Shown: positions 1-5,966, counted from the stretch's first letter. The stretch: 6,397 bases of DNA from Candidatus Agathobaculum merdigallinarum (GCA_019115425.1 DXDO01000003.1:1-6397); one strand, 5' to 3'. Made by a program: numbers and translations. The notes: generated by a model from the sequence alone, not told the origin.

Positions 1-17
1 GCGCCTGACTTTTTATA
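1..17 (-). terminator. Partial terminator-like repeat cut by the window edge
   Basis: Bases 1-20 match bases 5628-5647 at 18 of 20 positions. At the second site the sequence is the loop end and right arm of a complete hairpin terminator (5611-5643). By analogy, 4-16 (CCTGACTTTTTAT) should be the right arm of a hairpin whose left arm lies outside the window. It is well placed to end the glmU-prs transcript. The missing arm is inferred, not seen. Confidence 0.4.
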
Positions 18-23
18 CAAAGG

Positions 24-61
24 CCAAAAGGCGGAAAAATCAAAATTTTTCTGTCTTTTGG
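24..61. repeat. Long AT-rich hairpin downstream of prs
   Basis: Arms 24-40 and 45-61 can form 17 consecutive pairs around the 4-nt loop CAAA. Two of the pairs are G·U and exist only if the plus strand is the RNA; on the minus strand they become A·C mismatches. A second hairpin lies beside it at 70-97 (GCTGT/ACAGC outside, CAGGC/GCCTG inside). Neither has a clean U-run on the minus strand, so I do not call either a prs terminator. Confidence 0.5.
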
Positions 62-102
62 GCGCAATAGCTGTTTCAGGCGCAGCCTGACAACAGCGTC
101 CC

Positions 103-130
103 TCGATTAAGACCCTTGGGTCTTAATCGA
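103..130. repeat. Perfect 13-bp-arm palindrome spanning the prs stop codon
   Basis: Arms TCGATTAAGACCC (103-115) and GGGTCTTAATCGA (118-130) are perfectly complementary around a 2-nt centre. The prs stop codon (123-125) lies inside the right arm. No T-run follows on the minus strand, so this is not a standard intrinsic terminator. It may protect the mRNA 3' end or be part of a repeat; the role is unknown. Confidence 0.7.
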
Positions 131-1082
131 AGAGGGTCGATACCGATACTTCCTCGTAAATGCGCGCGATCGCTTCGGTGAACACCGGTGCAACGGACAG
201 GACATTGATCTTGTCCAGTTTTTTCTCGGTCGTCAGCGGGATGGTGTCGAGGATCGCCAGCTCCTTGATCGGGCTGTTCGCGATGCGCTCGATCGCCGGA
301 CCGGACAGCACGCCGTGCGTTGCGCAGGCATAGACCTCGGTCGCGCCGCCCTTTTCAACGAGCGCGTCCGCCGCGTGTACCAGCGTACCCGCGGTGTCGA
401 TCAGGTCGTCCACGAGGATGCACTTCTTGCCCTCAACATTGCCGATGATGTTCATGACCTCGGACACATTCGCCTTGGGACGGCGCTTGTCGATGATCGC
501 GAGCGGCATGTCCAGCTTTTCGGTGAACTTGCGCGCACGGGTGACCGAACCCAGATCAGGCGAAACGATCACGGTGTCCTCGGTGCCGACGCCGAACTTG
601 CCCGCGATATACGGGATGAGCACGGACGAGCCGAGCATGTTGTCCACTGGGATGTTGAAGAAGCCCTGGATCTGCGCCGCATGCAGATCCATCGTGAGCA
701 CACGATCCGCGCCCGCCGCGGTGATCAGGTCGGCCACCAGCTTGGCGGAAATCGGGTCGCGCGCCTTGCTCTTGCGGTCCTGCCGCGCATAGCCGAAATA
801 CGGGATCACCGCCGTGATTCGGCCCGCAGACGCACGCTTGCAGGAGTCGATCATGATGAGCAGTTCCATCAGGTTGTTGTTGACCGGACCGCAGGTGGAC
901 TGGACAAGGAACACGTCCGAGCCGCGCACGGACTCCGAGATGGATACCGAAATTTCGCCGTCAGCGAAGGTGGAGATGGCAGCCTTGCCGATCGGCAGGC
1001 CGAGTGCGGACGCGATCTGCATCGCGAGCGCGGGATGGGAGTTGCCGGAGAAAATTTTGATATTTTTTCCGTGAGAAATCAT
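123..1082 (-). CDS. prs: Ribose-phosphate pyrophosphokinase (PRPP synthetase, class I)
   Basis: Makes 5-phosphoribosyl-1-pyrophosphate from ribose 5-phosphate and ATP in the cytosol, feeding purine, pyrimidine, histidine, tryptophan and NAD synthesis. The 319-residue product has normal family length. Visible motifs are the FSGNSHPALA start (11-20), the ATP-binding stretch ending in YFGYARQDRK (95-104), the DLHAAQIQGFF segment with the catalytic-site His (132-142), the flexible-loop KRRPK (199-203), and the PRPP-binding loop VDDLIDTAGT (224-233). The ATG at 1082 is preceded by GGAGG (1090-1094) with a 7-nt spacer. It lies 85 bp downstream of glmU on the same strand, the usual Bacillota order, and no convincing promoter is visible in the gap, so cotranscription is likely. 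The only oddity is the stop codon inside a perfect palindrome. Confidence 0.97.
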   Translation of the reverse strand: MISHGKNIKIFSGNSHPALAMQIASALGLPIGKAAISTFADGEISVSISESVRGSDVFLVQSTCGPVNNNLMELLIMIDSCKRASAGRITAVIPYFGYARQDRKSKARDPISAKLVADLITAAGADRVLTMDLHAAQIQGFFNIPVDNMLGSSVLIPYIAGKFGVGTEDTVIVSPDLGSVTRARKFTEKLDMPLAIIDKRRPKANVSEVMNIIGNVEGKKCILVDDLIDTAGTLVHAADALVEKGGATEVYACATHGVLSGPAIERIANSPIKELAILDTIPLTTEKKLDKINVLSVAPVFTEAIARIYEEVSVSTLFD

Positions 1083-1167
1083 TGGATAGCCTCCGTCATC
1101 ATAGTAAAGTGTGTCCGTTTTTCTTTTTTCTATTATCAGGCATTGCCGAAGAGCGGCGCTGCCTCAA

Positions 1168-2415
1168 TCACTTTTTGTCCTTTTCGTGCAGCGCACGGCG
1201 GCGGTCGTTCCAGCCCTCCATGTTGGTCTGGCGCGCACGCGCAACGCTCAGGGCGCCCGCCGGCACATCCTTGGTCACAGTCGTGCCCGCGGCGGTAAAC
1301 GCGCGGTCGCCGAGCTTCACAGGCGAGACCAGGTTGGTGTTGCAGCCGATGAAGCAGTCGTCGCCGATCACGGTCTGGTACTTGTTATATCCATCGTAGT
1401 TGACCACGACCGTGCCGCAGCCGAAGTTGACCCGCTCGCCGACCGTTGCGTCGCCGATATAGGTCAGGTGGGAGACCTTGGTGCCATTGCCGATGGTGGA
1501 CTTCTTGAGTTCCACGAAATCGCCGATGCGGCAGCCGTCCCCGATCACGCACTGCGGGCGGATATAGGCAAACGGGCCGACCGTTCCCTTTTCACCCACC
1601 TTGGACTCATATACCTGCGAATTGTTGACCGTGGTGCCCGCGCCGATCTCGGCCTTTTCCAAAATCGAGTTCGGGCCGATGAGCGCGCCCGCGCCGACCT
1701 TGCAGCCCGGACGGATGTGGCATCCCGGCAGGATGGTCGCGCCCGGGGCGATATCCGCGTCCGGCGCGATATAGGTGCTTGCGGGGTCGAAAATCTGCAC
1801 GCCCTTTTCGATCAGCGTGAAGTTGACCCGCTGGATCATGGCGAGTTGCGCAACGTAAGCCGAGCCGCCGTCGCAGATCTCGACGATCTCATTGGTGACC
1901 GCGACGCCTTTCTGCGCACCCGCGGCGACCGCCGCCGCGACCAGCGCGTCCAGCGTGTCCGCGCCCGTGGCGAGCGCCTTTTGCAGCATCTCATAGGTGA
2001 ACATCGCGACAAGGCAGTGTTCATCGCGCGGGATGGGCTGCCCCTCCGCGTCAACCCCCTGCTGCTCGGCCACCAGCACGCTCACGCCGTAACCGGTGTG
2101 CATATGGGTTTCCGCGAGATGGGTCAGCGCATCGTCCTCCGCCAGCGCGAACGGCGCAGCGATGACCAGCACATGCGCGCTTTCAGACAGGTTTTTCAGC
2201 GCGGCGAAGCGGTTCGCACCGTCGAGCGCAAGGCTCTCCGCGCCCGCGAGCGCAGGCTCACGGTCATCATGCACAAAACAGCAGGCGTCCACAGCCGCGG
2301 GCAGTGCGCCGTGCACCGCGTCTCCCGCCGTGCCGAACAGCACGGGACGCGCCCAAGCGGAAAAACCACTTTCATCAAACAGGCCGCCAATCAGGGCGGC
2401 GGTAACAGTATTCAT
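1168..2415 (-). CDS. glmU: GlmU-type glucosamine-1-phosphate N-acetyltransferase with degenerate uridyltransferase domain
   Basis: The product is 415 residues from the ATG at 2415, which has GGAAGGA 9 nt upstream. The frame is open for 48 more codons, but those overlap the promoter and leader. Residues about 205-415 form a left-handed beta-helix of hexapeptide repeats with the GlmU acetyltransferase signatures: His316 in the SHLTYIGDA stretch, NYDGYNK (339-345), the IGDDCFIG strand and TAAGTTVTKDVPAG. This half should acetylate glucosamine-1-phosphate with acetyl-CoA for cell-wall UDP-GlcNAc. Residues 1-205 occupy the pyrophosphorylase position but lack the LAAGxGTRMxS loop. The place of the Mg-binding GDxP motif reads VIAAPFA (84-90). 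The order of the remaining segments still resembles GlmU, so this is probably an eroded domain and UTP-dependent uridylylation is probably lost. E. coli GlmU has 456 residues. The first gene of the glmU-prs operon. Confidence 0.88.
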   Translation of the reverse strand: MNTVTAALIGGLFDESGFSAWARPVLFGTAGDAVHGALPAAVDACCFVHDDREPALAGAESLALDGANRFAALKNLSESAHVLVIAAPFALAEDDALTHLAETHMHTGYGVSVLVAEQQGVDAEGQPIPRDEHCLVAMFTYEMLQKALATGADTLDALVAAAVAAGAQKGVAVTNEIVEICDGGSAYVAQLAMIQRVNFTLIEKGVQIFDPASTYIAPDADIAPGATILPGCHIRPGCKVGAGALIGPNSILEKAEIGAGTTVNNSQVYESKVGEKGTVGPFAYIRPQCVIGDGCRIGDFVELKKSTIGNGTKVSHLTYIGDATVGERVNFGCGTVVVNYDGYNKYQTVIGDDCFIGCNTNLVSPVKLGDRAFTAAGTTVTKDVPAGALSVARARQTNMEGWNDRRRALHEKDKK

Positions 2416-2439
2416 CACAGAAAATCCTTCCGTTTCACA

Positions 2440-2454
2440 GGGACAGAACGTCCC
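2440..2454 (-). other. Small hairpin in the glmU 5' leader
   Basis: GGGAC (2440-2444) and GTCCC (2450-2454) form a 5-bp stem with a 5-nt loop between the predicted glmU start of transcription and the ribosome binding site. It lies upstream of the SD and does not cover it. No regulatory role can be claimed. Confidence 0.35.
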
Positions 2455-2472
2455 CATTTTCATTACATGTTT

Positions 2473-2478
2473 ATTATA
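2473..2478 (-). promoter_or_regulatory. Probable -10 element of the glmU-prs operon
   Basis: On the minus strand this is a perfect TATAAT, with an expected start near 2466 and a leader of about 50 nt to the glmU ATG. No good TTGACA lies 16-18 bp upstream; a TTTACA sits too close, at 11 bp. The call rests on the -10 and its position. Confidence 0.5.
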
Positions 2479-2557
2479 CATCAGGCGTATGTAAATTGCA
2501 TCAGCATTTTTCGATAAATTTCCTATCATAATACGGTATTTTTCGCCGTTTGCTGAC

Positions 2558-2588
2558 AAAAGGGCTGTCCGCCCCCGGCGGACAGCCC
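2558..2588 (-). terminator. Intrinsic terminator of the MerR-RDD gene
   Basis: Perfect 12-bp stem: GGGCTGTCCGCC (2562-2573), loop CCC, GGCGGACAGCCC (2577-2588). On the minus strand it is followed by TTTT (2561-2558). It starts 4 bp after the stop codon of the upstream gene and separates that gene from glmU. A T-run at 2595-2600 might also allow weak function on the plus strand. Confidence 0.85.
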
Positions 2589-2592
2589 CGTA

Positions 2593-4044
2593 TTATTTTT
2601 TGCATATGGTAAACTCCATGCGGTAAACCGCCTGTTCCCCTTCGGTCGGGATGAGCGTCCAGCCGCTTTCCCCCGGCACACAGCCGCTGTATGCCACAGT
2701 CTGCACGACCTGCATATCGTGAAAATCCGCAGTAAAGCTTTCGGTAATGCCCTCCAATTCCTGCATCAGTGGGCTGTTCAGCAATTCCAGTATCCCCGAC
2801 CGGGTGCGGGATGCAGCAAAGGCGTATACGATCATCTCGCGCGTTTCTCCAAAGTTGCCGCCCATCATCATGCCGTCGTTGCCGTCATCGCGCAGCGTCG
2901 CATGCACGGCGGAAACGAATCCCTGCGCATCCGTCTCCACCGAAATCTCCGGTTCATAGTCAAACGCATATTCCCACCGGAACCCGCGCCCGCTGTCCAT
3001 CGGCACCCACGCCCACGAACCGTCCGGCTGGATATATGCCCTTGCGCCGCGGTAGACCTGATAATCGTTGCAGTTTTCCACATACTCCGCAAGCGTCAGC
3101 TCACCACGGTTAGGCGGCAGTGCAGCGCGCAGACCGATGCCCACATCTGCAAACCCTGCCAGCACCATCAGCACGATATAACCGGCAGCGCGGTACCATT
3201 TGGTCTGCCGCTCGCGCACCACAACCGTGCAGGCGTTGTCCATATCCCAAGACAGTTCTTCCTCCGTGCAGGTCCGGTACGACCGCCACATCCGATACAG
3301 GTTGTAAAGCGGGATGCCCCAGCCCATACCGATGCAGAACACGCCCCAAGCGCGGGCAAACGCGGTGCGGATGGGCAGCTTGTGCCCGTCCTCGTCGCGC
3401 ACGGACAGGCCGAATACCCATTTGCCTATCGTCGTGCCCCAGAAGTGCAGCAGCACCGGCTCGAACGCCAGCATGAGCACCGCTCCTGCATAGGTGCACG
3501 CCAGCGTCCATACCCAGGCGTGGTACAGCACAGGGTTAATGCGCAGCCCCCACTGCCCCACCATGCTCCAGATCAGCCCGTACAGCGACAGGTCGAGCGA
3601 CCGCGCGAAATACCGCCGCCACGGGCAGCCCGCGGGCGGGATGCGGTCCTGCTCCTCCGGCGTTTGTGACAGATACGCCGGCAGCACGGAGATGGACAGG
3701 TATTTGTCCACGTCCAGCCCGTCCCACTGCGCGCCATCCTCGCAGATCGCGCGGCAGGCCGCGTATGCCTGCTGTCCCTCGTGGATGTCCTGCTCCAGTA
3801 CGCCGAGCTGCCGCGCCGCAGTCTCGGGCAGGGCGTGCTCTCCCGCCTGTACGGCGCGGATCTCGGGCACGGACAGCCTCAGCTGCCGCAGCAGACGCAC
3901 CTTGCGCAGGGTCTCCACATCGTCCTCCGTATAATCTCGGTAGCCGTTCGCGCCGCGCACGGGCGAGAGCAGCCCTTCCTTTTCATAAAACCGGATGTTC
4001 GCGCGCGTCAGTCCGGTCCGGCGTTCCACTTCTGCAATATTCAT
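2593..4044 (-). CDS. MerR-family regulator fused to an RDD membrane domain
   Basis: The product is 483 residues. Residues 1-75 are a MerR winged helix-turn-helix (MNIAEVERRTGLTRANIRFYE, then GLLSPVRGANGYRDYTEDD). Residues 76-100 could be the dimer helix. Residues 143-255 look like an RDD domain: RRYFARSLDLSL, hydrophobic spans at about 152-168, 175-195 and 231-250, and the GTTIGKWVFGLSVRDEDGHKLP signature. A further hydrophobic span (286-305) precedes a Trp-rich C-terminal domain (306-483) I do not recognise. It is probably a membrane-anchored one-component regulator; the signal and targets are unknown, and which side the C-terminus faces is unsure. I prefer the ATG at 4044, with AGGTGG 9 nt upstream; an in-frame GTG at 4053 is possible. 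It is a single-gene unit with its own promoter and terminator. Confidence 0.87.
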   Translation of the reverse strand: MNIAEVERRTGLTRANIRFYEKEGLLSPVRGANGYRDYTEDDVETLRKVRLLRQLRLSVPEIRAVQAGEHALPETAARQLGVLEQDIHEGQQAYAACRAICEDGAQWDGLDVDKYLSISVLPAYLSQTPEEQDRIPPAGCPWRRYFARSLDLSLYGLIWSMVGQWGLRINPVLYHAWVWTLACTYAGAVLMLAFEPVLLHFWGTTIGKWVFGLSVRDEDGHKLPIRTAFARAWGVFCIGMGWGIPLYNLYRMWRSYRTCTEEELSWDMDNACTVVVRERQTKWYRAAGYIVLMVLAGFADVGIGLRAALPPNRGELTLAEYVENCNDYQVYRGARAYIQPDGSWAWVPMDSGRGFRWEYAFDYEPEISVETDAQGFVSAVHATLRDDGNDGMMMGGNFGETREMIVYAFAASRTRSGILELLNSPLMQELEGITESFTADFHDMQVVQTVAYSGCVPGESGWTLIPTEGEQAVYRMEFTICKK

Positions 4045-4073
4045 TCCGTCCACCCACCTTTCCTTGTATTCCC

Positions 4074-4104
4074 ATTATAGGGTATCAAGTGGGTTTACAG
4101 TCAA
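4074..4104 (-). promoter_or_regulatory. Promoter of the MerR-RDD gene with 19-bp spacer
   Basis: On the minus strand TTGACT (4104-4099) and TATAAT (4079-4074) are separated by 19 bp instead of 17. A long spacer is typical of promoters that MerR proteins activate by twisting DNA, which suggests autoregulation. The spacer holds an imperfect 11-bp direct repeat (ACTGTAAACCC / ACTTGATACCC) rather than a clear dyad. Confidence 0.65.
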
Positions 4105-4114
4105 GCGAAATTCG

Positions 4115-4143
4115 AAAAAAAAGCGCCCTTTCGGGCGCTTTTT
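4115..4143 (-). terminator. Intrinsic terminator of the mrp-NifX-like operon
   Basis: A GCGCCC/GGGCGC stem (4123-4128 and 4133-4138), extended by A-T pairs. On the minus strand the loop is GAAA, a GNRA tetraloop, followed by eight T residues (4122-4115). It begins 15 bp after the stop codon of the NifX-like gene. The T5 on the other side would let it work on the plus strand too, but no gene there needs it. Confidence 0.9.
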
Positions 4144-4158
4144 CCATATCACATGGGT

Positions 4159-4599
4159 TTACTTGACCTCTTCGACCGGAATCTGCTTGAGAATCTCGAT
4201 CGGGCCGCAGCCCGCGCACTTGGCGCAGTCGTGCATACAGGCCATCGGGTCGTCCGGGTCCTCCTCGCGGCCGATCTCGAGCAAGGTCGGGTCGCCCTGC
4301 TTCTCGCCGACGAGGAATTTGGCGACTGCTTCCTCTGCCGAGCCCTCGCAGCCCGGCACGAGCAGCACGCCGATCATCTCAAGCGCATTACGGATGGCAA
4401 GGCCGAGCGAGCCGCAGATCAGCACATCCAGCTTTTCCAGGCCCGCCAGCTTGAGCAGCGCGGTCGTGCTGTCACCCTCCGCCTGGGCCAGATGCTTGCC
4501 GGTCGGGTTCTGCCCCTCGGTCGTGACGACCAAAAAGGTGCGGCAGCTGCCGAGATTTTGGGCGATCTGTCCGTTATCATATGCCACACCGATGTTCAT
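4159..4599 (-). CDS. NifX/NifB-like dinitrogenase iron-molybdenum cofactor family protein
   Basis: The 146-residue product starts MNIGVAYDNGQIAQNLGSC and has the compact alpha/beta fold expected of the NifX / NifB C-terminal / MTH1175-like family, whose members bind or carry iron-sulfur or FeMo-cofactor precursors. Segment LDVLICGSLGLAIRNALEMIG (57-77) matches the conserved core. Residues 121-131 add a C-x3-C-x2-C-x2-C cluster with His123, and Cys19, Cys62 and Cys84 are also present, so metal binding is plausible. Its ATG overlaps the stop codon of the ATPase gene upstream (ATGA), and its GGAGG site (4607-4611) lies inside that gene, indicating translational coupling. With no nif genes in view, a general iron-sulfur role is more likely than nitrogen fixation. 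Confidence 0.9.
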   Translation of the reverse strand: MNIGVAYDNGQIAQNLGSCRTFLVVTTEGQNPTGKHLAQAEGDSTTALLKLAGLEKLDVLICGSLGLAIRNALEMIGVLLVPGCEGSAEEAVAKFLVGEKQGDPTLLEIGREEDPDDPMACMHDCAKCAGCGPIEILKQIPVEEVK

Positions 4600-5414
4600 C
4601 GGAGATCCTCCACCGCCTTCATTGCGCCAGACAGTGCGTCCGGCAGTTTAACGTCTTCGATCTTGCCCGCGTCAACCGCCTCGGCCAGCTTGGGGTCGAT
4701 CGGCAGTTTCGCTAGGACGTTCAAGCCGTACTGCGCCGCAACCTCATCCAAATGGCTTTCGCCGAACACCGAAATGTGCTTGCCGCAGTCCGGGCACTCC
4801 AGATAGCTGTAGTTTTCCACCACGCCGAGCAGCGGGATATTCATCATCTGCGCCATCTTGACCGCCTTGCCCACGATCATGGAAACCAGATCCTGCGGCG
4901 AAGTGACGACCAGAATGCCATCCACCGGCAGGGACTGGAACACGGTCAGCGGCACATCGCCCGTGCCGGGGGGCATATCGACGAACAGGAAGTCCACGTC
5001 GTCCCAAACCACGTCCGACCAGAACTGCTTGACGGTCTCCGCGATGATCGGCCCGCGGTAGATGACCGGATCATCCTCGTTGGGAAGCACCAGATTGATC
5101 GAGACCATCTGCACGCCGCCCTCGCTGCACGCGGGCAGGATGCCGTCCTCACAGCCCTCAAGCTTGTCATGCACGCCGAAGGTCTTGGGGATGGACGGAC
5201 CGGTGATATCCGCATCCAGCACGCCGCAGGTGTAGCCCTTGCGGGTCATGCCGACCGCCAGCATCGAGGTGAGCAGGCTTTTTCCCACGCCGCCCTTGCC
5301 GGAGACCACACCGATCACTTTTTTGACCGTTGCAGCGGGATTCGCCGCAACCTTGAGGCTCTTTTCACCGCCGCAGCCTGCCGAGCAGGAATCGCAGTTA
5401 TGCGAGCAACCCAT
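4596..5414 (-). CDS. mrp: Mrp/ApbC/NBP35-type iron-sulfur carrier P-loop ATPase
   Basis: Cytosolic ATPase of the SIMIBI class that carries or transfers Fe-S clusters to apoproteins. The 272-residue product has an N-terminal cysteine cluster (Cys3, 7, 10, 14), a deviant Walker A SGKGGVGKS (38-46), the DADITGPSIP switch (67-76), FVDMPPGTGDVPLT (144-157), and a CPDC motif (207-210) expected to hold a bridging cluster at the dimer interface. I chose the ATG at 5414 because AGGAG lies 9 nt upstream. A TTG at 5423 directly abuts that site and is rejected. It is the first gene of a two-gene operon and overlaps the NifX-like gene by ATGA. The N-terminal cysteines plus the short form resemble archaeal and clostridial Nbp35/Mrp rather than the longer proteobacterial form with a DUF59 domain. 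Confidence 0.95.
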   Translation of the reverse strand: MGCSHNCDSCSAGCGGEKSLKVAANPAATVKKVIGVVSGKGGVGKSLLTSMLAVGMTRKGYTCGVLDADITGPSIPKTFGVHDKLEGCEDGILPACSEGGVQMVSINLVLPNEDDPVIYRGPIIAETVKQFWSDVVWDDVDFLFVDMPPGTGDVPLTVFQSLPVDGILVVTSPQDLVSMIVGKAVKMAQMMNIPLLGVVENYSYLECPDCGKHISVFGESHLDEVAAQYGLNVLAKLPIDPKLAEAVDAGKIEDVKLPDALSGAMKAVEDLR

Positions 5415-5453
5415 AGTAAACAACTCCTATCTTATCGTTTCTTACCGGCTTTT

Positions 5454-5482
5454 AGTATAGCGCATTCTGCGTCCTTTCGCAA
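5454..5482 (-). promoter_or_regulatory. Sigma-A-type promoter of the mrp operon
   Basis: On the minus strand TTGCGA (5482-5477), a 17-bp spacer and TATACT (5459-5454) lie about 40 bp before the mrp ATG. The spacing is optimal and both boxes are near consensus. No operator is obvious. Confidence 0.75.
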
Positions 5483-5483
5483 G

Positions 5484-5569
5484 GCTGGCGCGCTGCCGCT
5501 CTTCTGAAATTTTTGTCAAATTTTCAGACGGCTGCACACCACTCCTGCGGACACAGACCGCGCGCCAGC
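5484..5569. repeat. Nested inverted repeat upstream of the mrp promoter
   Basis: GCTGGCGCG (5484-5492) is complementary to CGCGCCAGC (5561-5569). Inside lies an AT-rich hairpin, TCTGAAA/TTTCAGA (5503-5509 and 5522-5528). The outer stem abuts the mrp -35 box. It could be a folded RNA or a DNA element; the sequence does not decide. Confidence 0.4.
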
Positions 5570-5581
5570 GCGCATTTGAAC

Positions 5582-5611
5582 TGAGCACGGGACGCTTGCG
5601 GCCTGTGCTCA
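5582..5611. repeat. 10-bp hairpin in the palindrome array
   Basis: TGAGCACGGG (5582-5591) pairs with CCTGTGCTCA (5602-5611) around a 10-nt loop. One pair is G·U, formed only in plus-strand RNA. It abuts the terminator-like hairpin at 5611-5643. Confidence 0.6.
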
Positions 5612-5643
5612 TAAAAAGGCAGGACACGCGCCTGTCTTTTTAT
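5611..5643. terminator. Bidirectional terminator-like hairpin
   Basis: ATAAAAAGGCAGG (5611-5623) and CCTGTCTTTTTAT (5631-5643) form 13 pairs, including one G·U on the plus strand, with a 7-nt loop. T-runs on both strands would let it act either way. On the minus strand it is the first U-rich hairpin reached by RNA coming from the promoter at 5913-5918. Its loop end and right arm recur at 1-20. Confidence 0.65.
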
Positions 5644-5654
5644 TCAAGTGCGGA

Positions 5655-5752
5655 ATAAAGTTTCGCCGCAGGCGGAACTTTATGCAGCCCGGGATGCAGC
5701 CGCGGTCCAGCCGCGGTGCATCCCCTCGTCCGGACCGGTACGGTCCGGACGA
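5655..5752. repeat. Three adjacent palindromes
   Basis: Three strong hairpins follow each other: 5655-5683 (13 bp, loop GCA, one U·G on the plus strand), 5691-5724 (14 bp with one bulged G, loop TCCAG), and 5726-5752 (perfect 12 bp, TCGTCCGGACCG with loop GTA). No ORF with convincing codon use crosses them. They look like intergenic palindromic repeats, or the 3' part of a structured RNA. Confidence 0.6.
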
Positions 5753-5762
5753 ATGGCGAAGC

Positions 5763-5906
5763 ATAGCGAAGCGCCGCCGCTCGTTGGGGGAAACGAGACG
5801 ACGGCGCTTTGCCGATTCACTACACAGATTTGAAAAAGGGGGGTAAAAGAGAAATAAAAGGTCGGTAGACTTCTGTCGACGCGGGATTGCGGCTTCCCTC
5901 ATCGAC
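5763..5906 (-). ncRNA. Putative small RNA A (proximal copy)
   Basis: Predicted from sequence alone. The +1 (G at 5906) lies 6 nt after TATACT. The RNA would open with a hairpin, GTCGATGAGGG (5906-5896) against CCCGCGTCGAC (5885-5875), which includes a U·G pair formed only on the minus strand and one A·G mismatch. A pyrimidine-rich linker follows (5862-5831, containing TTACCCCCC). The RNA then has a large hairpin (5813-5763) whose apical loop reads UCCCCC (5791-5786). This order is shared with copy B. C-rich loops and CU-rich linkers are the Shine-Dalgarno-binding parts of known Bacillota small RNAs, so a role in base-pairing control of translation is inferred. The 3' end is uncertain: transcription may run on to the hairpin at 5611-5643. 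Confidence 0.45.
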
Positions 5907-5912
5907 ATGCTT

Positions 5913-5966
5913 AGTATACCGCTTCGACGCCGGCGATGTATGAACAGATTTTGAATATGCTGTGAA
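5913..5966 (-). promoter_or_regulatory. Promoter A with three phased TTCA repeats
   Basis: TATACT (5918-5913, minus strand) has no good -35. Instead, TTCA words occur at 5944-5941, 5955-5952 and 5966-5963, exactly 11 bp apart, with the nearest one 22 bp from the -10. Repeats of this spacing are what OmpR/PhoB-family response regulators bind, so an activator probably replaces the -35. The regulator is not identified. Confidence 0.6.

Noticed and set aside
2416..2559. 48-codon N-terminal extension of GlmU
   Set aside because: It overlaps a TATAAT box and a leader hairpin, resembles no GlmU N-terminus, and a good SD precedes the ATG at 2415.
315..3669. Long plus-strand ORFs opposite prs, glmU and the MerR-RDD gene (for example 315-1298, 1111-2517, 2719-3669)
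   Set aside because: They are antisense shadows in GC-rich genes: composition rich in Arg, Ala and His, no family motifs, no ribosome binding sites, and the opposite strand carries clear conserved proteins.
5415..5423. TTG start for mrp at 5423
   Set aside because: It directly abuts the SD (AGGAG), leaving no spacer, while ATG 5414 has a 9-nt spacer.
4752..5507. 251-codon plus-strand ORF opposite mrp
   Set aside because: Shadow of the mrp gene; His/Arg-rich with no motif, and it reads through the mrp promoter.
5582..5813. CRISPR array or tRNA/tmRNA/RNase P gene in the palindrome region
   Set aside because: The hairpins differ from each other with no regular spacers, and I see none of the conserved motifs of tRNA, tmRNA or RNase P RNA.
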